From contig JASDDO010000001.1 in the NCBI GenBank assembly GCA_030015575.1, positions 138,403,988 through 138,467,987 on the forward strand: a stretch of 64,000 nucleotides of DNA, given 5' to 3'. This document shows, piece after piece, positions 13,501 through 26,003 of the stretch. Both the position numbers and the translations under genes were made by a program. How positions within the stretch are numbered: the stretch's first letter is position 1; every line of letters begins with the position of its first letter. This DNA is from Agapanthus africanus (taxonomy: Eukaryota > Streptophyta > Magnoliopsida > Asparagales > Amaryllidaceae). A model generated the notes under the pieces. That model searched no databases. It was not told where the DNA came from and worked only from the letters and a program-made list of their open reading frames with translations.

Positions 13501-13833
13501 CGGCAGCAACATCAACTTGTGCTCTGTTCCCTACTCTGAGGGACATATCACCAGGTCCAACTATCCTACTTTTTCTCAGTCTCTGCAATAAATTATAGAT
13601 ATGAGATCCTGATCCAGTATCAAGTACCAAGGAGGTAAGACTGATCGAAAACAAATCTCAATAACAAAAACACCTGAAGGAGACGCAATAGTATGCTTCT
13701 TCTTCGTTGGGGTCATCAATGAATTCATGCAATCCTCATTCCCTTGCTTATACTCATGACTGCCATCATAAGTTAGAGCCAAACCGACGTTCCCCAGCCC
13801 CGAATAAGAATTCGGATCAGTCAAGCGATACAT
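10583..13833 (-). pseudogene. Copia pol of element 3 (protease, integrase, RT, RNase H)
   Basis: Best-preserved gag-less pol of the window, read right to left. Start MYRLTDP at 13833; protease DTGSGSH near 13600-13625; GAG-pre-integrase WHCRLGHIG and CQSCLKGK in the ORF 12809-13654; integrase core FTDDLS and SDRGGEYLS in the same ORF; integrase C-terminal part 12446-12631; RT 11150-11980 with DVKMAFLNG and YVDD at 11561-11572; RNase H 10626-11105 (EAEYIAASDAA, DDNGAIALAKEP). Frameshifts and stops fall between these ORFs. Only about 220 bases separate the start from the protease, so gag and most of the zinc knuckle are absent. Confidence 0.88.
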
Positions 13834-15073
13834 TTTATTATCTTAATTAGGGCGTGAAATGGTTGCTACCTGGAGAGAGAGAAAAGAAACACTTAGCATG
13901 ATCTCTTGCAAGATTAGATTGGTTATTAATTTATCTAATCAGGATGGCTCCCACTGTTTCCTCAAATTTTTCTACAAACCTTAAAAGAAGAACTAGTCAG
14001 GATTAATCGCACGTCACAGTACTTTTTTAACCTTTCAGCGAGGCTACTGTTGGTACTTCGAAGGAGGTTTTCCAACGCTTTTGTGAAGTTCCTTATTTAT
14101 ATAACCTATTTTCCCTAGAGGCGTAGCCCCGCTAACACCGTTCTAGACACCTACTTGGTTTATAGCATTGATTGTTAAGTGAAATAATCTCCCGAGAGTA
14201 ATCCTACTCATCAGTGGGATCGTGATCCAACTATCATTGTGTGATGACCTAGATAGAATCCACTCTAGTCACCATACTCTATAAGATATGCCAAAAACTG
14301 TAAGTTTCCTGTATATTTGAAACTCCTGATATAGTTTTTGCCCATAGCGGTTCATGACCTTGACAAAGCCCAATAAATCATAAACCGCTAGTCAAGTTCA
14401 ACCTATCATTATCCTGGATTAACCTAGACCCACCCGTATAAACCCTTGACAAATTCCAACAAGGTTATATGATTGTTCTAGATAATCACATCTAAATGCA
14501 ACAGACAAGCAATATCTAGCTACCGTACACTACGCCTTGACAAAGGCCAACAAACGCAATACGAATACTAGGTGTTACTCATCCAAAATGACGGAGGACT
14601 ACGGCTGGGTTTTTGGAGAAAAAACCCTTTAACGTAATGAACTTGATATCGTTGAAGGAACCTGAGCAGTTTTGAAAAGGTGTGTTTTAGGCTCCGCTTT
14701 TGAAAATTTCCGGTTTTAAAGAAAACCAAGTAATCTACATTATAGACTTTTGCTCAAGAGGTCACTCCCCACAAAGGGATCTCGGCTCTTGCCTCCTGGA
14801 ATGAGGAGCTGGATATTCACAACCGAATACCACTGTGCAAAATGAAAGAATATAACTATAGTTTTTCGAAATTTGTTCTAACAACATCTTTTTAGGTTTC
14901 TTTTCTTGCATTAATTAAAATTAATGCAGCCCCATCAATTAACCTATCACATCAGAAAAGAATGAAAATATAATATACGTATATACCATTTGCATTCGCT
15001 ACTGGACCCGTCATCACTCGTTGGTTACTTAACTAACGACAGAGCAGGGGCTGGACTAGCGTGGGTGCAAAAC
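13834..15073 (-). other. Leader of copia element 3, truncated
   Basis: Noncoding. It holds three hairpin motifs (14360-14550), one copy of the leader module (about 14745-14850, GTCACTCCCCACAAAGGGATC) and the conserved ACAGAGCAGGGGCTGG block (about 15040), then stops where LTR-4 starts. Nothing protein-like is seen. Confidence 0.7.
14360..14550 (-). repeat. Leader hairpin motif, three copies, loop triplet TTT
   Basis: The plus strand has TTGACAAAGCCCAA (14360-14373), TTGACAAATTCCAA (14446-14459) and TTGACAAAGGCCAA (14537-14550). The AAA core (TTT in the transcript) is shared by all three; stem bases are degraded in the first two. Confidence 0.6.
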
Positions 15074-15793
15074 TGAAAGTCGACCCTAGCTCCACCATGA
15101 GGTCAAGTGACATCAAGCATGCCAAATTCAAATTTTTATTAGGTGCTAAGTTAGACTTTACAAGATATTTGTTAGAATATTAGGGTTATGGTTTAATATC
15201 AATAAAAACTATGAGAAGCGAAGGATGTCTATACCCTTGTAGATCGAGTCCTTCACTTCACATGCTCCGTGTAGAAGCCCCACGACTCCACTAGGCTCCA
15301 CTTGAGGTTTTGGACGAGCTTCCTCCGATGACCTTCGTACCGAAGATGATCCACGCGAAGTCCTTCCAACTCAAGCTACATCTATACTAAACTCTTTAGC
15401 ATAGTAAACACGCTACACTCGATCGCTAGTCAAGTGTAGGATGGTGAAGTAGGGGATGTTTAAAGCTCACAATTTTATGTTCAAGTTTCATGGTTCACAT
15501 CACATGTGAGGGTTGAAGCATGAACCATGGTAATGAGGAAGATGAAGAAGCTAGAGAGCAACCATGGAAGCAACTCAAGAAAAATGGCTAAGTGTTGAGA
15601 ATGAGCTAGAATGAATGGCCACCCTTGACCCCCACTCATTCAAGCATAGAATTTTGCAATATAAAATTGCAACCATACTTGAATAGTGAGTCAAGATGAA
15701 TAAACAAATATAAATCCCATACTTGCAACTATGCTCTCATTTTCCACCTCATTTCTATTTTTCTCAAAAATAGAAATTCAAGCCATGCTTCAT

Positions 15794-15825
<32 letters not shown>

Positions 15826-17168
15826 TATATATTATGAAGAATAATTAGTGAGCTAATGATATTAGTTAAGATATAATTATATCAGATATAATATATATCA
15901 CATTATTAAATCAACACTTGATTTAATAATCCGGTTATATCACATATGACCGACTAATATCATTTATCTGTATATCACATTATAAAATCAACATTTGATT
16001 CGACAATCTGGTTATATCACATATAACAGAACTGCCAGATTATAATACGGTATCACATACATGTATTTAATCAGGCCCACACACATATCACATATGTGTC
16101 CTATTTCGTTTTGCTTAAACCAGGAAACTTCTGTGTGGGATTCTAAAAACTCGTCAATACGCCAGCAGTAGGTGATGATCACATCAGTCACCCACAAGCC
16201 GTCAGCGGTACTAGCTGGACGTAACGGCTATCCGGGTATTGAGCGATATGAAGATCAACAAGCAAGCTTGTCCATAGTCTCCATGAAGCCTATCAGTAAT
16301 ACTACCGTACAGTCCGGTCTCTTCGTCTGATATGTTGCATATCTTGTCTAGGGATGGTTAACGTCAGACCCCAGTAATGTGATAAGTCATGCCGATGTCT
16401 GGCCTATAACAGTTCGAGAAACTACTGATAACACTTATCAGTAAATCTCATAAGCAGCCTTGGCCAGGGACTTCCAGTTATAGCCGATCGAGCATAGCGC
16501 AACATCAACCCCTAATACCGGGAGAGACGAAACCCCTCCTATCGCTCATTGCCTCCATGCGACTCGGGACTGTACCTAAAATCCACCTGTTTGTACGTCT
16601 CCTTTGAGCGTGGTAGGGAGGAAATTAAAGTACAGTGGGAGTCGCACAAGACTCTATGACGATCTCGGGTCTACAGACTAACCTGTACCAGTGTCACCAG
16701 AGGAATGCTATCTAACGATAGGTATACTACCACATAGGAGTCCTCGGCGAGTTCTATTTGGTGTACCCATTCTCCAATGAGCACCTGTGTATAATCTTTG
16801 ATGCTACACACCAATGGTTGTGGGATCAACCACGCCCTCTAAGGGACAAGAAACGTACACACTAGTTTACTCTGGAATATCGATGCCCTAGTCTTGATAT
16901 TCTCTCGACTAGGAACTGATTAAAGGATGTACTTTTGTACCACCCTAGCCCCACTAGTATGATCTCATCATAATCCTGGTAGTCAAGTACATATCCTAAG
17001 GGCTTTATCAATATGTAAGAGACAGACAATATAAATACCACTCTACATATTAAGATAAAAGTAACCTGATAGCATATTATCATGTGGAGCAAGAAAGTCC
17101 TCTATATATATGTCCAAGCATCCACTATATCATCAATAATGACCTCTAGGGCATACATATTCCCAACA
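15074..17168 (-). repeat. LTR-4: 3' LTR of copia element 4
   Basis: About 2.1 kb, TG at 15074 and CA at 17167-17168. It is closest to LTR-1: both carry the (TA)n tract followed by ATTATGAAGAATAATTAGTG. Conserved LTR hairpins lie at 16595-16611 and 16700-16745. Confidence 0.78.
15797..15821. repeat. (TA)n microsatellite inside LTR-4
   Basis: Uninterrupted TA run at the position equivalent to the tract in LTR-1. Confidence 0.85.
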
Positions 17169-17181
17169 ATCGCTCACTTGC
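17169..17181 (-). other. Polypurine tract of copia element 4 (degraded)
   Basis: The minus strand reads GCAAGTGAGCGAT before the LTR start TGTTGG; two bases break the purine run seen in the other copies. Confidence 0.6.
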
Positions 17182-20103
17182 ACTAAGGCCAGTTGTTGTA
17201 GTATCTCATACCCAACGTCCTAAAAGTCTCTCGAATAGCATCTGGGGGATGGCCTCGGTGAGTGGATCCGCTGTGTTATCCTCTGTGTCAACTCTCCTGA
17301 CCTTGATCTCCCGGAGATCAACTATCTCCCTGATCAGGTGATACTGTCTAAGAATATGTCTGGATCGCTGATGGGACCAGGATTCTTAGGCCAAAGCTAC
17401 AACTCCATTGTCATCACAATACACAGGTATTGGATGCTCAATGGTAGGAACCAAGTTCATCCTATGAACTTTTTCATCCAGACAACTTCTCTGGCAGCAT
17501 CCTTGGTAGCGATGTAATTGGCCTCTATCAATGAGTCTGCTACGGCATATAGCTTGGAACCCTCCCAACATACCGTCCCTCCACTGAGGGTATACACAAA
17601 ACTCGAGACGGACTTTCAGTCATCCTTATCACTCTGGAAGCTCGGAACCCTTCCAACATACCGTCCCTCCACTAAAAGAATCCATCTGGAGTACACTGTT
17701 ACCATACACCAAGAACATCACTTTAGTCCTTCTCAAGCACTTAAGAATATTCTTCAGCTGTCCCGTGGTTTTCGCAAAGATCTTTTTGATACTTATTCAC
17801 TACACCTAGTGAGTAAGCTACATCTGGTCTGGTACATAACATCTCATACATGATTGAACCGTCTGCCAAAGCATAGGGTATCTCTTGTATGCGAGCCCTC
17901 TCCAAATCAGTCTCGAGAGACATCTCTTTGAAGAGAGTGATTCCTGAACAAGCGGGTACATTACCATGCTTAGAATCATCCATACTAAACCCCTTTAGCA
18001 TGGTGTCTATGTACCTGGATTAGGACAATCCCTAATCCATTTTGATCTATCTCTATAGATCTATATCCGCAGGATGTAGGAGACATCAGTTAGATTTTTC
18101 ATGGAGAACTTATGTGATAAGAGGTGCTTGACCGAGTGTAGCATAGGAACACCCTTTCCTATCAAGAGTATATCATCCGCGTACAATACAAGAAAAACAA
18201 CCATACTCTCTACAACCTTCTTTCTTACACATGGTTCATCTACCTTTTTGATGAAGTCAAACTTTTTGACAGCTTCATTAAAACAGATGTTCTATCTCCG
18301 CGATGCCTTCTTTAACCCGTAGATGGATTTAAGCGGCCTGCACATACATCCGCTGCTCCCACTGTCTATGTAGCCCTCTGGCAGTGTCATATACACGCTT
18401 TCTTCTAAATCACCATTTAGAAAAACGGTTTTGACATGCAGTCTGCCAGATTTCGTAGTCATGGTATGCAGCAATGGAAAGTAGGATCCTGATGGACTTA
18501 AGCATAGCTTTGAAAGTCTCAACTTTTCCATCTACACCAAATTATCTTTCTCAAAGATCCAATTGCTCCGATGGGTTTTACCCCTTCAGAAGCAACATCC
18601 AAAATCAATACTTTGTTGGTGTACATGGATTCCATCACAGATCGCATAGCATCCAGCCATTTCACATAGTCTCCACTTGTGATGGCCGCTCGAAACTAGT
18701 TGGGTCATCATCTCCATGATGCAATCCTCGCTGCCACCGTATATAAGAAAACCGTAGTATCTCTCAGGTGGATGAGGAACCCAACTAGATCTGCGGAGTG
18801 GCTGCGGTTCGTCGGGGACTATTGAATCCTCCGGTTCCACCAAATCGTCAGTTATAGTTTGCGTTGCTGGAACTTCTTCCAGTTCTACCTCATTGCCACT
18901 AATTTCATCCACAAGAAATTCCTTTTCTAAAAAGGTGGCATAAACAAAACATCTTTTGTTTCTCGGTGTGGTAGAAAATATACCCTCGCGAATGGTTGGG
19001 ATATCCTACAAACTTGCATAGAACTGACCTTATCTCAAGCTTGTCCAGATTTTGCTTTTCAACATAGACCGGACAACCCCATATCTTAACTCGTTTAAGA
19101 GATGGTCTCTTCCCATTCCATATCTCATATGGAGTGGTAGGCAACAGATTTGATCGGAACTCTATTCAATAGGTATGCAGCTTCTCAAGTGCATGTCCCT
19201 GAAAGGAACTAGGCAACTCAGCAGTACTCATCATAGAGCGCACCATATCTCATAGGATGCGATTCCTCCACTCCGATATACCGTTGTGATGTGGTGTATA
19301 TGGAGGAGTAAACTGAGAGAGAATCTCATTTTCTTTTAGATAGTCTCGGAATTCCATGCTCAAGTATTCTCCTCCCCGGTCATATCAAAGGATTTGAATA
19401 CTTTTACCCATCTGGTTCCCAATTTCGTACTTATATTCCTTGAAATTCTCAAAAGATTCAGTTTTGTGTTTCAACAGGAACACATGTCCGTATCTTGAGA
19501 GAAAATCGGTGAATGTAATAAAGTACGCGGAACCATCCCTGGCATGTATAGACATAGGACCGCATACATCACTATGTATCTGTTCAAAAGTTCAGTAGCT
19601 CTTTCTCCGTTTCCAATAAACAGAGATTTTATCACCTAGTCTTTGAGACATGACTGGCAAGTTTCATAAGATATAAATTCGAACAGATTCAAATATGCAT
19701 CCTTATGGAACATTAGCTAGTCTTGTCTCATCGACATGACCTAGTCTATAATGCCTCAAGAAGACTTCATTCATTTCTAAACTGTTCCTTTTGTGTGTGT
19801 TCTATACGTTTAGAAATGTAGTTTGATTCAGAACGTGTACACTGTTATACAACATACCTTACCCAATCAACACTTGATTTAGGAAAATATTAACAATATT
19901 ATTGGTACGAAATAACAGTCGCTCAGAATCAATGTATTACCAGTTGGTAACACTGGGTGATATTTGCCAACTGCTTTGGCTACAACAATTGCACCATCTC
20001 TACTACTAGAGACATATCAACATTTTCCAGTTCTCTACGTGTCTGTAGCCTATGTAAAAAATTACATATATGGGATCCTGATCCGGTATCCAATACCCAG
20101 GCC
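17182..20103 (-). pseudogene. Copia pol remnant of element 4
   Basis: Highly broken minus-strand pol. RNase H about 17200-17640; RT about 17741-18550, where the active site reads YADD (18172-18183) and the motif-A aspartate has become histidine (HVKTVFLNG); integrase C-terminal region 18586-19144 (PTTPYEIWNGKRP, IKIWGCP type); integrase core and pre-integrase about 19400-19870; protease DTGSGS at the truncated right end. Many stops and frameshifts; clearly dead. Confidence 0.75.
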
Positions 20104-20777
20104 CCTAACTCCCTATACTGGCCGCCAAAAAATGCCTTATGGCCGCAATTTGAGGCCTGACCTAGGTGAATGGGTCTCAGGTTTGGTCCATAGCTCCTTT
20201 ATCTGATATTTAGACTTACCATATATGCAAAATGTCCTAATTTCACCTAGGGTAAAATCTGGAGGTGTTTTTCCAATTTGCTGTTTTCGTTTTGCGACTT
20301 TTGTTAACTTGAGTTTTGGTATTTGAGTTTTGACTCGGTCGTTTGACGTTTGTATGTCAACGTCAAGAGTTGTTTGGTTATTCTTGCATGTGTAGACCAT
20401 AGGTTCTAACCTATGTATGTCTCGTTTGCCATATCAGTTTCCGGACTTGATTTTGATGTCGATACGACGTGCATTGAACCGTAGATACCTTCGCGTGGAC
20501 TTCGGGACGACAAAGGAGAGCAAGGCGTTCATCGACTTCGGCTAAAGCGAGGATAGTAGGTGAGTAGATGTATATCTACAGGGAAAGTCGGGTGGATGGC
20601 ATATAGCACCCCCGCAACCGTAGATTAGGGTACTTATATATATTTATATCTATATTTCATTGTGTGATATGGAGACTTAGAAAATAGGGTTCTAGGAGAC
20701 TATAGGTTAGAATAAGCGTACTCGTAGGAAGGTATACCCTAAGACTTATTTTTCTTAGCCTTGGGACATATGTTGTC

Positions 20778-20875
20778 ACACACACGCACACGCACTTGGT
20801 ATGATATGTGTGTATGTGTGTGTGTGTTTATATATGTATATGTTCATATATATACACACACACACACACACATAC
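20778..20875. repeat. (CA)n / (GT)n microsatellites in opposite orientations
   Basis: CACACACACG near 20778, a TGTGTGTATGTGTG run near 20810-20828 and an (AC)n run near 20855-20873. The GT and AC runs could pair as a hairpin around a TATATG-rich centre. Confidence 0.8.
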
Positions 20876-21098
20876 ATACATATACGTGTAGATGAGGATA
20901 TAATATGTCAGAAGGATTTGAGTCGATATGATCAGACATGATGTCATGAGATTATGATATATGATTTGAGATCAAAACACCATGTTACGATATGAGATAT
21001 TACCTGATCTTTGGGCAATATACATGTAACATGTGATGACAAGTGACTAGATAAGATGATAGAATGTACGTGACCATAGATCCATACCTTTGAATTAT

Positions 21099-21281
21099 GA
21101 CATCGTATGACGGATCATACCGTACGAAATATGATATATATATATGATGATTGACCCGTATTCTTGATTCGAGGACATCGTACGACGGATTATACCGTAC
21201 GAGATATGATATATATGATGATTGATCCGCACTCTTAACTTGAGGATGTCGTACGAGAAACTATACCGTACATAATATTAT
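21099..21281. repeat. Tandem repeat, about 71-75 bp unit, 2.5 copies
   Basis: Units start at 21099, 21174 and 21245 with GACATCGTA or GATGTCGTA. Each contains TACCGTACG(A) followed by a TATATGATGATTGA stretch. Confidence 0.75.
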
Positions 21282-22075
21282 GAGGCTGGATCACCGACTG
21301 ATGGATGTATCGACTCGGAAATGTTATAGATTTCTAATCACTTTCGACTCGGGATTAGTTTAGTCTTTTAATTACTTAAGTAGATATTAAAATATAATTA
21401 GAGTCATACTTATTTTCAAAACTAACGGATCATTATGCATTTCCAAAAGACAACCCGAGAGACGCTACGGATTTTCAATGGTATCTTTTTCTAAAAAAAC
21501 ACCGTAGCCCCCTATTTTTCTAAAAAATAACGATTCGTGCTATTTTAAATACTATAACTTTATGGCTAGTATGTAGCTATATATATTTTTTATTGTTGCA
21601 TTTACTGTTTACTTTACTGCTATGTTCATATTAATCTTGTTTGCGTTTTACATACATATTCTTTTCATTATATTATATGACATCGTCTATTAGGACGCAT
21701 GCACTATTACCGATGATGCGCATGTTGCACGTACACATACTCGCCGGCTCACACACTCATTGTTCAGTCGAAAATATTGCACATTTGATGGAACATTTTC
21801 CTTACTTTTGTTTAGTACTTTAGGGTGTTTATTGTAATTATGGAACATATATGGGTTTATCTGCAAAATACTCTTTATCATATGTTTATATATTATAATT
21901 AACATTATAAAGGAAATATATGCATAAAATATTTATTTAAAATATTAATAATTAAAATATGCATATCATACCAAATATCCCTAATCAATATTCTTAAAAT
22001 ATTGTATCATATAAAATGGTTAGGATAATATCTCAAAATAATAACAAATACAACTAACAATACGAATTGAGATAT

Positions 22076-23297
22076 TGTGCAGAAATGAGCTCAGATGTGG
22101 AGATAAGGATATCCGAGATGTCGAGAATAAAATCTGCTGATAAAGTTGAACCAAATCGTAAAATCATGAATGGCAGAGACTTAGAAGAAGATTTGAAGAA
22201 TTCAGACATCACAAAAATCTCCACGTGTCAACACTAAACAGCAGAAGATGTTTCAAACCCTAATCTCTCTAAACCATCGCCTAACCGTGGCAAAATATAA
22301 CTAAATGCGGCGGAACCGCAGCAATATTAGGGTTGTGGGATTTGGGATGTTTTAGGTATAATCGTAACAACCAATCCTCACCTATGACAACTACGGTTTG
22401 TATCTTCTTTACTATTTAAAGAACCGAGAGTTACTCTTGAAAAATCATCCAAACAGAAGAGATCAAGAGGTCCAAGATGATCCACTCATCCAGGTTGATC
22501 ATCAGTTGTTTATCTACTTCCAACGAGAACAGAGATCGGGAGCATAAACTAGGATTCTTGTACTCTAAATTCGACGATTTTGTAAATGATGGTTGATTAA
22601 TAAAAATGTAGATCTTTAGTTTAGTTCTTTGCATTTTACTTTCTGCATTTAATTTCTGCATTTACATTATGATCTCCTTCTTCATTTTCTTTTCTATCTC
22701 AACCATGCGTGAGTAATTTCTCGCTTGATAGGGTTCGTAGAATTAGAGTAGATCAATGTATGATAAAATCTCTTAATTTCTTTTACATCTTTTAAAGTTT
22801 ATAAATTTTAGCAAAATAAATGTTAACATTCTTATCGGGCACGCTACCAATTTATTAATAGTCTTGACCGCGATTTAAGATTAGATTAACAATTGTTTTG
22901 GTAAAGGATAGACATGAATAGAGGTTGATGAAAAGATAAGGGTTAAGAGTGGGAACCATATTCCCTCCAAAAACCCTAATCTTCATTCACTACTATCAAT
23001 CTACTTTTAAATCTATTAAGAGATAAAAGGAGTCATCTTTAATTAATCATCCATTACTACTAAATTCTATGAACCCTACAAGTCTCTTCTTCATAAATTC
23101 TGCATCCGTGTTCAATATAGATCTAAAAATTATTCTCCCTATTTTCAATCAACTCGTCTAAAACAAATAAAATGTTCGATGTTTCTCTGAGGACGACCTG
23201 TACTCATCGCGGCTAGTTACGAGCGAAACCGTTATTGATTGCGGTTAACTTTACTTCACACAACACTTTTCCAGAAAAATCGCAAACACACCAATCA
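22076..23297 (+). repeat. 5' LTR of an Athila-type gypsy element
   Basis: The right end at 23297 (CCAATCA) is fixed by the adjacent primer site and by the copy at 45105-45549, which ends at the same bases. The left end is a guess at TGTGCAGAAATGAG. It contains a possible TATA box (22413-22420) and the GC motif GCGGCGGAACCGCAGC (22307-22322). Confidence 0.6.
22413..22420 (+). promoter_or_regulatory. Possible TATA box of the Athila-type LTR
   Basis: TATTTAAA followed about 25-30 bases later by ordinary sequence, inside the LTR and upstream of its 3' part. Plausible position only; no transcript evidence. Confidence 0.35.
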
Positions 23298-23299
23298 AA

Positions 23300-23317
23300 T
23301 GGCGCTGTTGCCGGGGA
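23300..23317 (+). other. Primer binding site, tRNA-Asp type
   Basis: TGGCGCTGTTGCCGGGGA, one mismatch to the complement of the 3' end of plant tRNA-Asp (TGGCGCCGTTGCCGGGGA). This primer is characteristic of Athila/Tat gypsy elements and lies two bases after the LTR end. Confidence 0.85.
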
Positions 23318-24278
23318 AACAGCTGTAATTTTTTTCTTGCTATTCGGGTTGAATTCTTATTAATTCATACCATAAAATAATCAAAACCGCATTTTGTGTA
23401 TTTAACGATTAGTGTGTGAATTTTACGAGGGTATCTGGAGTAACTGGAGCGAGGAGATAGAGATTCAGATACTTTCCCCATTTACCAGAGGAGAATAAGG
23501 GTGCACAAAAGAAATTTCAGCAGAAGAGCCCACCAAAATGCGGCGGAACCACGGCAAAAGTGGTGTTTGGCGGTGGAACCAAAGCGCTCTGGTCGTGTTG
23601 GGCCCCCAAAATCTTCTGGTAATATCCACATATCATTCTCTCTTCTCTAAAATCCAATATTTTGATTTTCCCGCAGGATTCTTTGCAAAATATCGCCGCT
23701 CAAAAATCATTTTGCGTGTTTTGAAATTAGTTTATTATTGCATATTTCTAAAACGGATTTTAAGGGGAAAGACCAAAATTCAGATTAGGTGGGGATTTCA
23801 TCACCCTTCCTAGACCCCACAAATCACAAAACAAGTATCCATATAACCTTACATTAATTAAAAAATATCTAGACCAAGACTCTAAGGACTGTCGCTCTCA
23901 ATTAGGACAGAGGAAGGTCATGGGTAATCTATCGCTTATCTGCATCTATCTTGTGGTGTCCAGGCAAGTGTGACTGAGGAAAGTGGTTACTTAATTAGGC
24001 CCGCTATTTTCGGTGATTGGTGTAGCGGATACCTCCCACTTACCTGGCACTTACCTTACCACAAGAGTGATAAAGAGATGGTAGAGGATTGATCTTGCGG
24101 ATTGTCCTTTGGAAATCTAGGAGCGGTCAAGTGCTTGACCTAGGTGACCTTAGTTTTAGGGTTAATTATGCATTTTGTGATTTATTGAGTCAAGCCTCAC
24201 GTCCGACACTTTTTCAAAACAAACCATTTTTAAATCGTTCTCACACACGCTGCCACATGTGCTAAATCTGCTTAGTGC
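23318..24278 (+). other. Leader of the Athila-type element
   Basis: Untranslated region between primer site and gag. It includes the GC motif CGGCGGAACCACGGC (23541-23555) and a related copy near 23569-23585. No coding signal. Confidence 0.55.
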
Positions 24279-25790
24279 ATGATCGGCTGGATACGGGATT
24301 CAAGTACCCATCTTGTCTGCGTTTCTGCTATCGACTCCGACGTCGGTACTTTTTCATCTACTTTTTCCCCTCCACCAACCATATCGATCAAGATGGACGG
24401 TTCTCCATCAAATTTTACCAACACACCCCTACCACCACCTGTAGGTGTGCAAAATACACCGCGCATCTCTCTTCATGAAAGATGCTATCCGATACGCGGT
24501 CCCCTTCCTACTTGTCTATCTATTCCACCGGCCAATGGGGATAATTTCGAAATTAAACCCCGCTTCATCAACTTCTTGCCTAAATTTCATAGGCTTGAAT
24601 CCGAAGACGCATACGTTTTTATAACCAAATTCGAAAATATATGCACAGTGATAGGCACTACACAACTTTCTATGGATTTTATGCGATTACGTCTTCTCCC
24701 TTTTACCTTGTGCGACCTAACAGAAAAATGGTTTTATAGCACTGTCGCACACTCTATCGCCAAATAGGAAGAATTCGTTATATTATTCCTTAAGAAATTT
24801 AATCCCAATCACAAAACTGCCCGTGTTCGAAGCGAGATTAACTAGTTTACCCAACTTCCCAATGAACCATTCTGGAAATGTTTTGAACGGTTCAAGGATC
24901 TTTTTCTGTAATGCCCCCATCACAGAATTGATAAATGACAACTTTGCCGAATTATATATGAGGGTGTTAATTCTGCCACAAACCAGATGCTTGAAACCAT
25001 TTGTCAATACCATTTCATGTCTAAACATGATGGTGAAGCTTGGCAATTTTTAGAAGATCTCGCCGAACAAACTTTGCAGTGGGAAAGCATTAGACCAACA
25101 TCGTCCAGGGAAGGTATCCATCAGCTCGACGTTTCCATCGTTGTGAAAGCCGAAATGGCCGCGATGCAAAAGAAACACAACGTTATCGGAAAAAAATTCT
25201 CATCTGCCTCCCTAAACCAAGTTACTCTTCTCAAAACCGTATGTGGTTGCTGTTCCGACCTATCGCATTTAACGGAAGAATGTCCTTTGAATCTTTCGTT
25301 TCAAGGTCAAGAACAAACTAATGCTGCTTTTCAGCAACGACCTAGAAATGATCTTTATTCTTCCACATACAATTAGGGATGGAGGAATCATCCTAATTTT
25401 TCTTGGAACCAAAACCAAACTCAAAATCAAAATCTGTTCCCAAGCCAAAATAACTATCAAAGGCCTCCTCCATAGCAACAGCAACCATAACAACAGAGCC
25501 AGCACCCCTTTCAACCGCAAACTTTTCAAAATCCGGCCAATAACTATATATCTTATAATAATTCTTTTCCAACGGCCGGTACCGAAAAATCCTCTGCACT
25601 CGAATGAATCTTGGAAACGTTTATTAAACATTCCATGCAAACGACGGCCAATTTAACATCTTCTATCCAAACGTTAGTGCAGCACCCCGCATCCCATGGT
25701 GAAAGCATAAAATCGATAGAAGCACAACTTGCACAGTTAAATATCACGATGAGTGAGAGAGAGAAAGGGAAACTTCCATTTTAAACTCTA
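24279..25790 (+). pseudogene. Athila-type gag remnant
   Basis: 24279-24767 contains the Athila gag signature NFEIKPRFINFLPKFH followed by LESEDAYVFITKFE, ending at a premature TAG. Gag continues in other frames: FLKKF about 24783, LETICQYHFMSKHDGEAW and AEMAAMQKK in 24987-25376. The CCHC zinc knuckle CGCCSDLSHLTEEC lies about 25247-25290. A Gln/Asn/Pro-rich tail and an ALE(.)ILETFIKHSMQTT-like coiled region follow to about 25790. At least three frame breaks. Gag would coat the RNA in cytoplasmic particles. Confidence 0.75.
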
Positions 25791-26003
25791 CTGAATCCTG
25801 GCCACTCACAAAGTCAAAATATGAGTGTCGTAACTACGTTGAGATCAGGAAGAATACCGAACAATCAAGTCGGTGAATAGGTTGATGACGTTGAATCAGA
25901 TAAAACCCCGGCTTCTTCTTCTAACCTTAATTCGTCGAGCCCACCATCTACTTCTGAGCCTATTCTCCATTTTTCACTAGGCTCAAAGCCTCAGCCTACT
26001 CCC

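Larger units (their letters stand above)
8484..15073 (-). mobile_element. Copia element 3 (gag-less), inserted in element 2
   Basis: 3' LTR (8484-10569), polypurine tract (10570-10582), pol (10583-13833) and leader (13834-15073). The left end interrupts the RT of element 2. The leader is cut at 15073 by LTR-4, so the primer site and 5' LTR are missing from this stretch. Its LTR resembles the LTR of element C more than LTR-1 (shared block GGATCTGGCTTAAACCAAAG). Confidence 0.8.
15074..20103 (-). mobile_element. Copia element 4, 5' end deleted, inserted in the leader of element 3
   Basis: 3' LTR (15074-17168), polypurine tract (17169-17181) and pol running right to the protease active site, where similarity ends at about 20103. 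Leader and 5' LTR are lost, probably by deletion. The left end TGAAAGTCG starts directly in the leader of element 3. Confidence 0.78.
20104..22075. other. Noncoding repeat-derived sequence, probably a decayed gypsy LTR
   Basis: No credible gene. The block around 20500-20580 (GACTTCGGCTAAAGC then GGTGAGTAG) looks like the 3' part of a chromovirus LTR with a splice-donor-like sequence, but I cannot define ends. It contains GT/AC microsatellites, a 71-75 bp tandem repeat, and AT-rich sequence from 21300 to 22070. Confidence 0.4.

Noticed and set aside
20137-20400. 87-codon minus-strand ORF
   Set aside because: Low-complexity Lys/Thr-rich translation of LTR-like debris without domain features.
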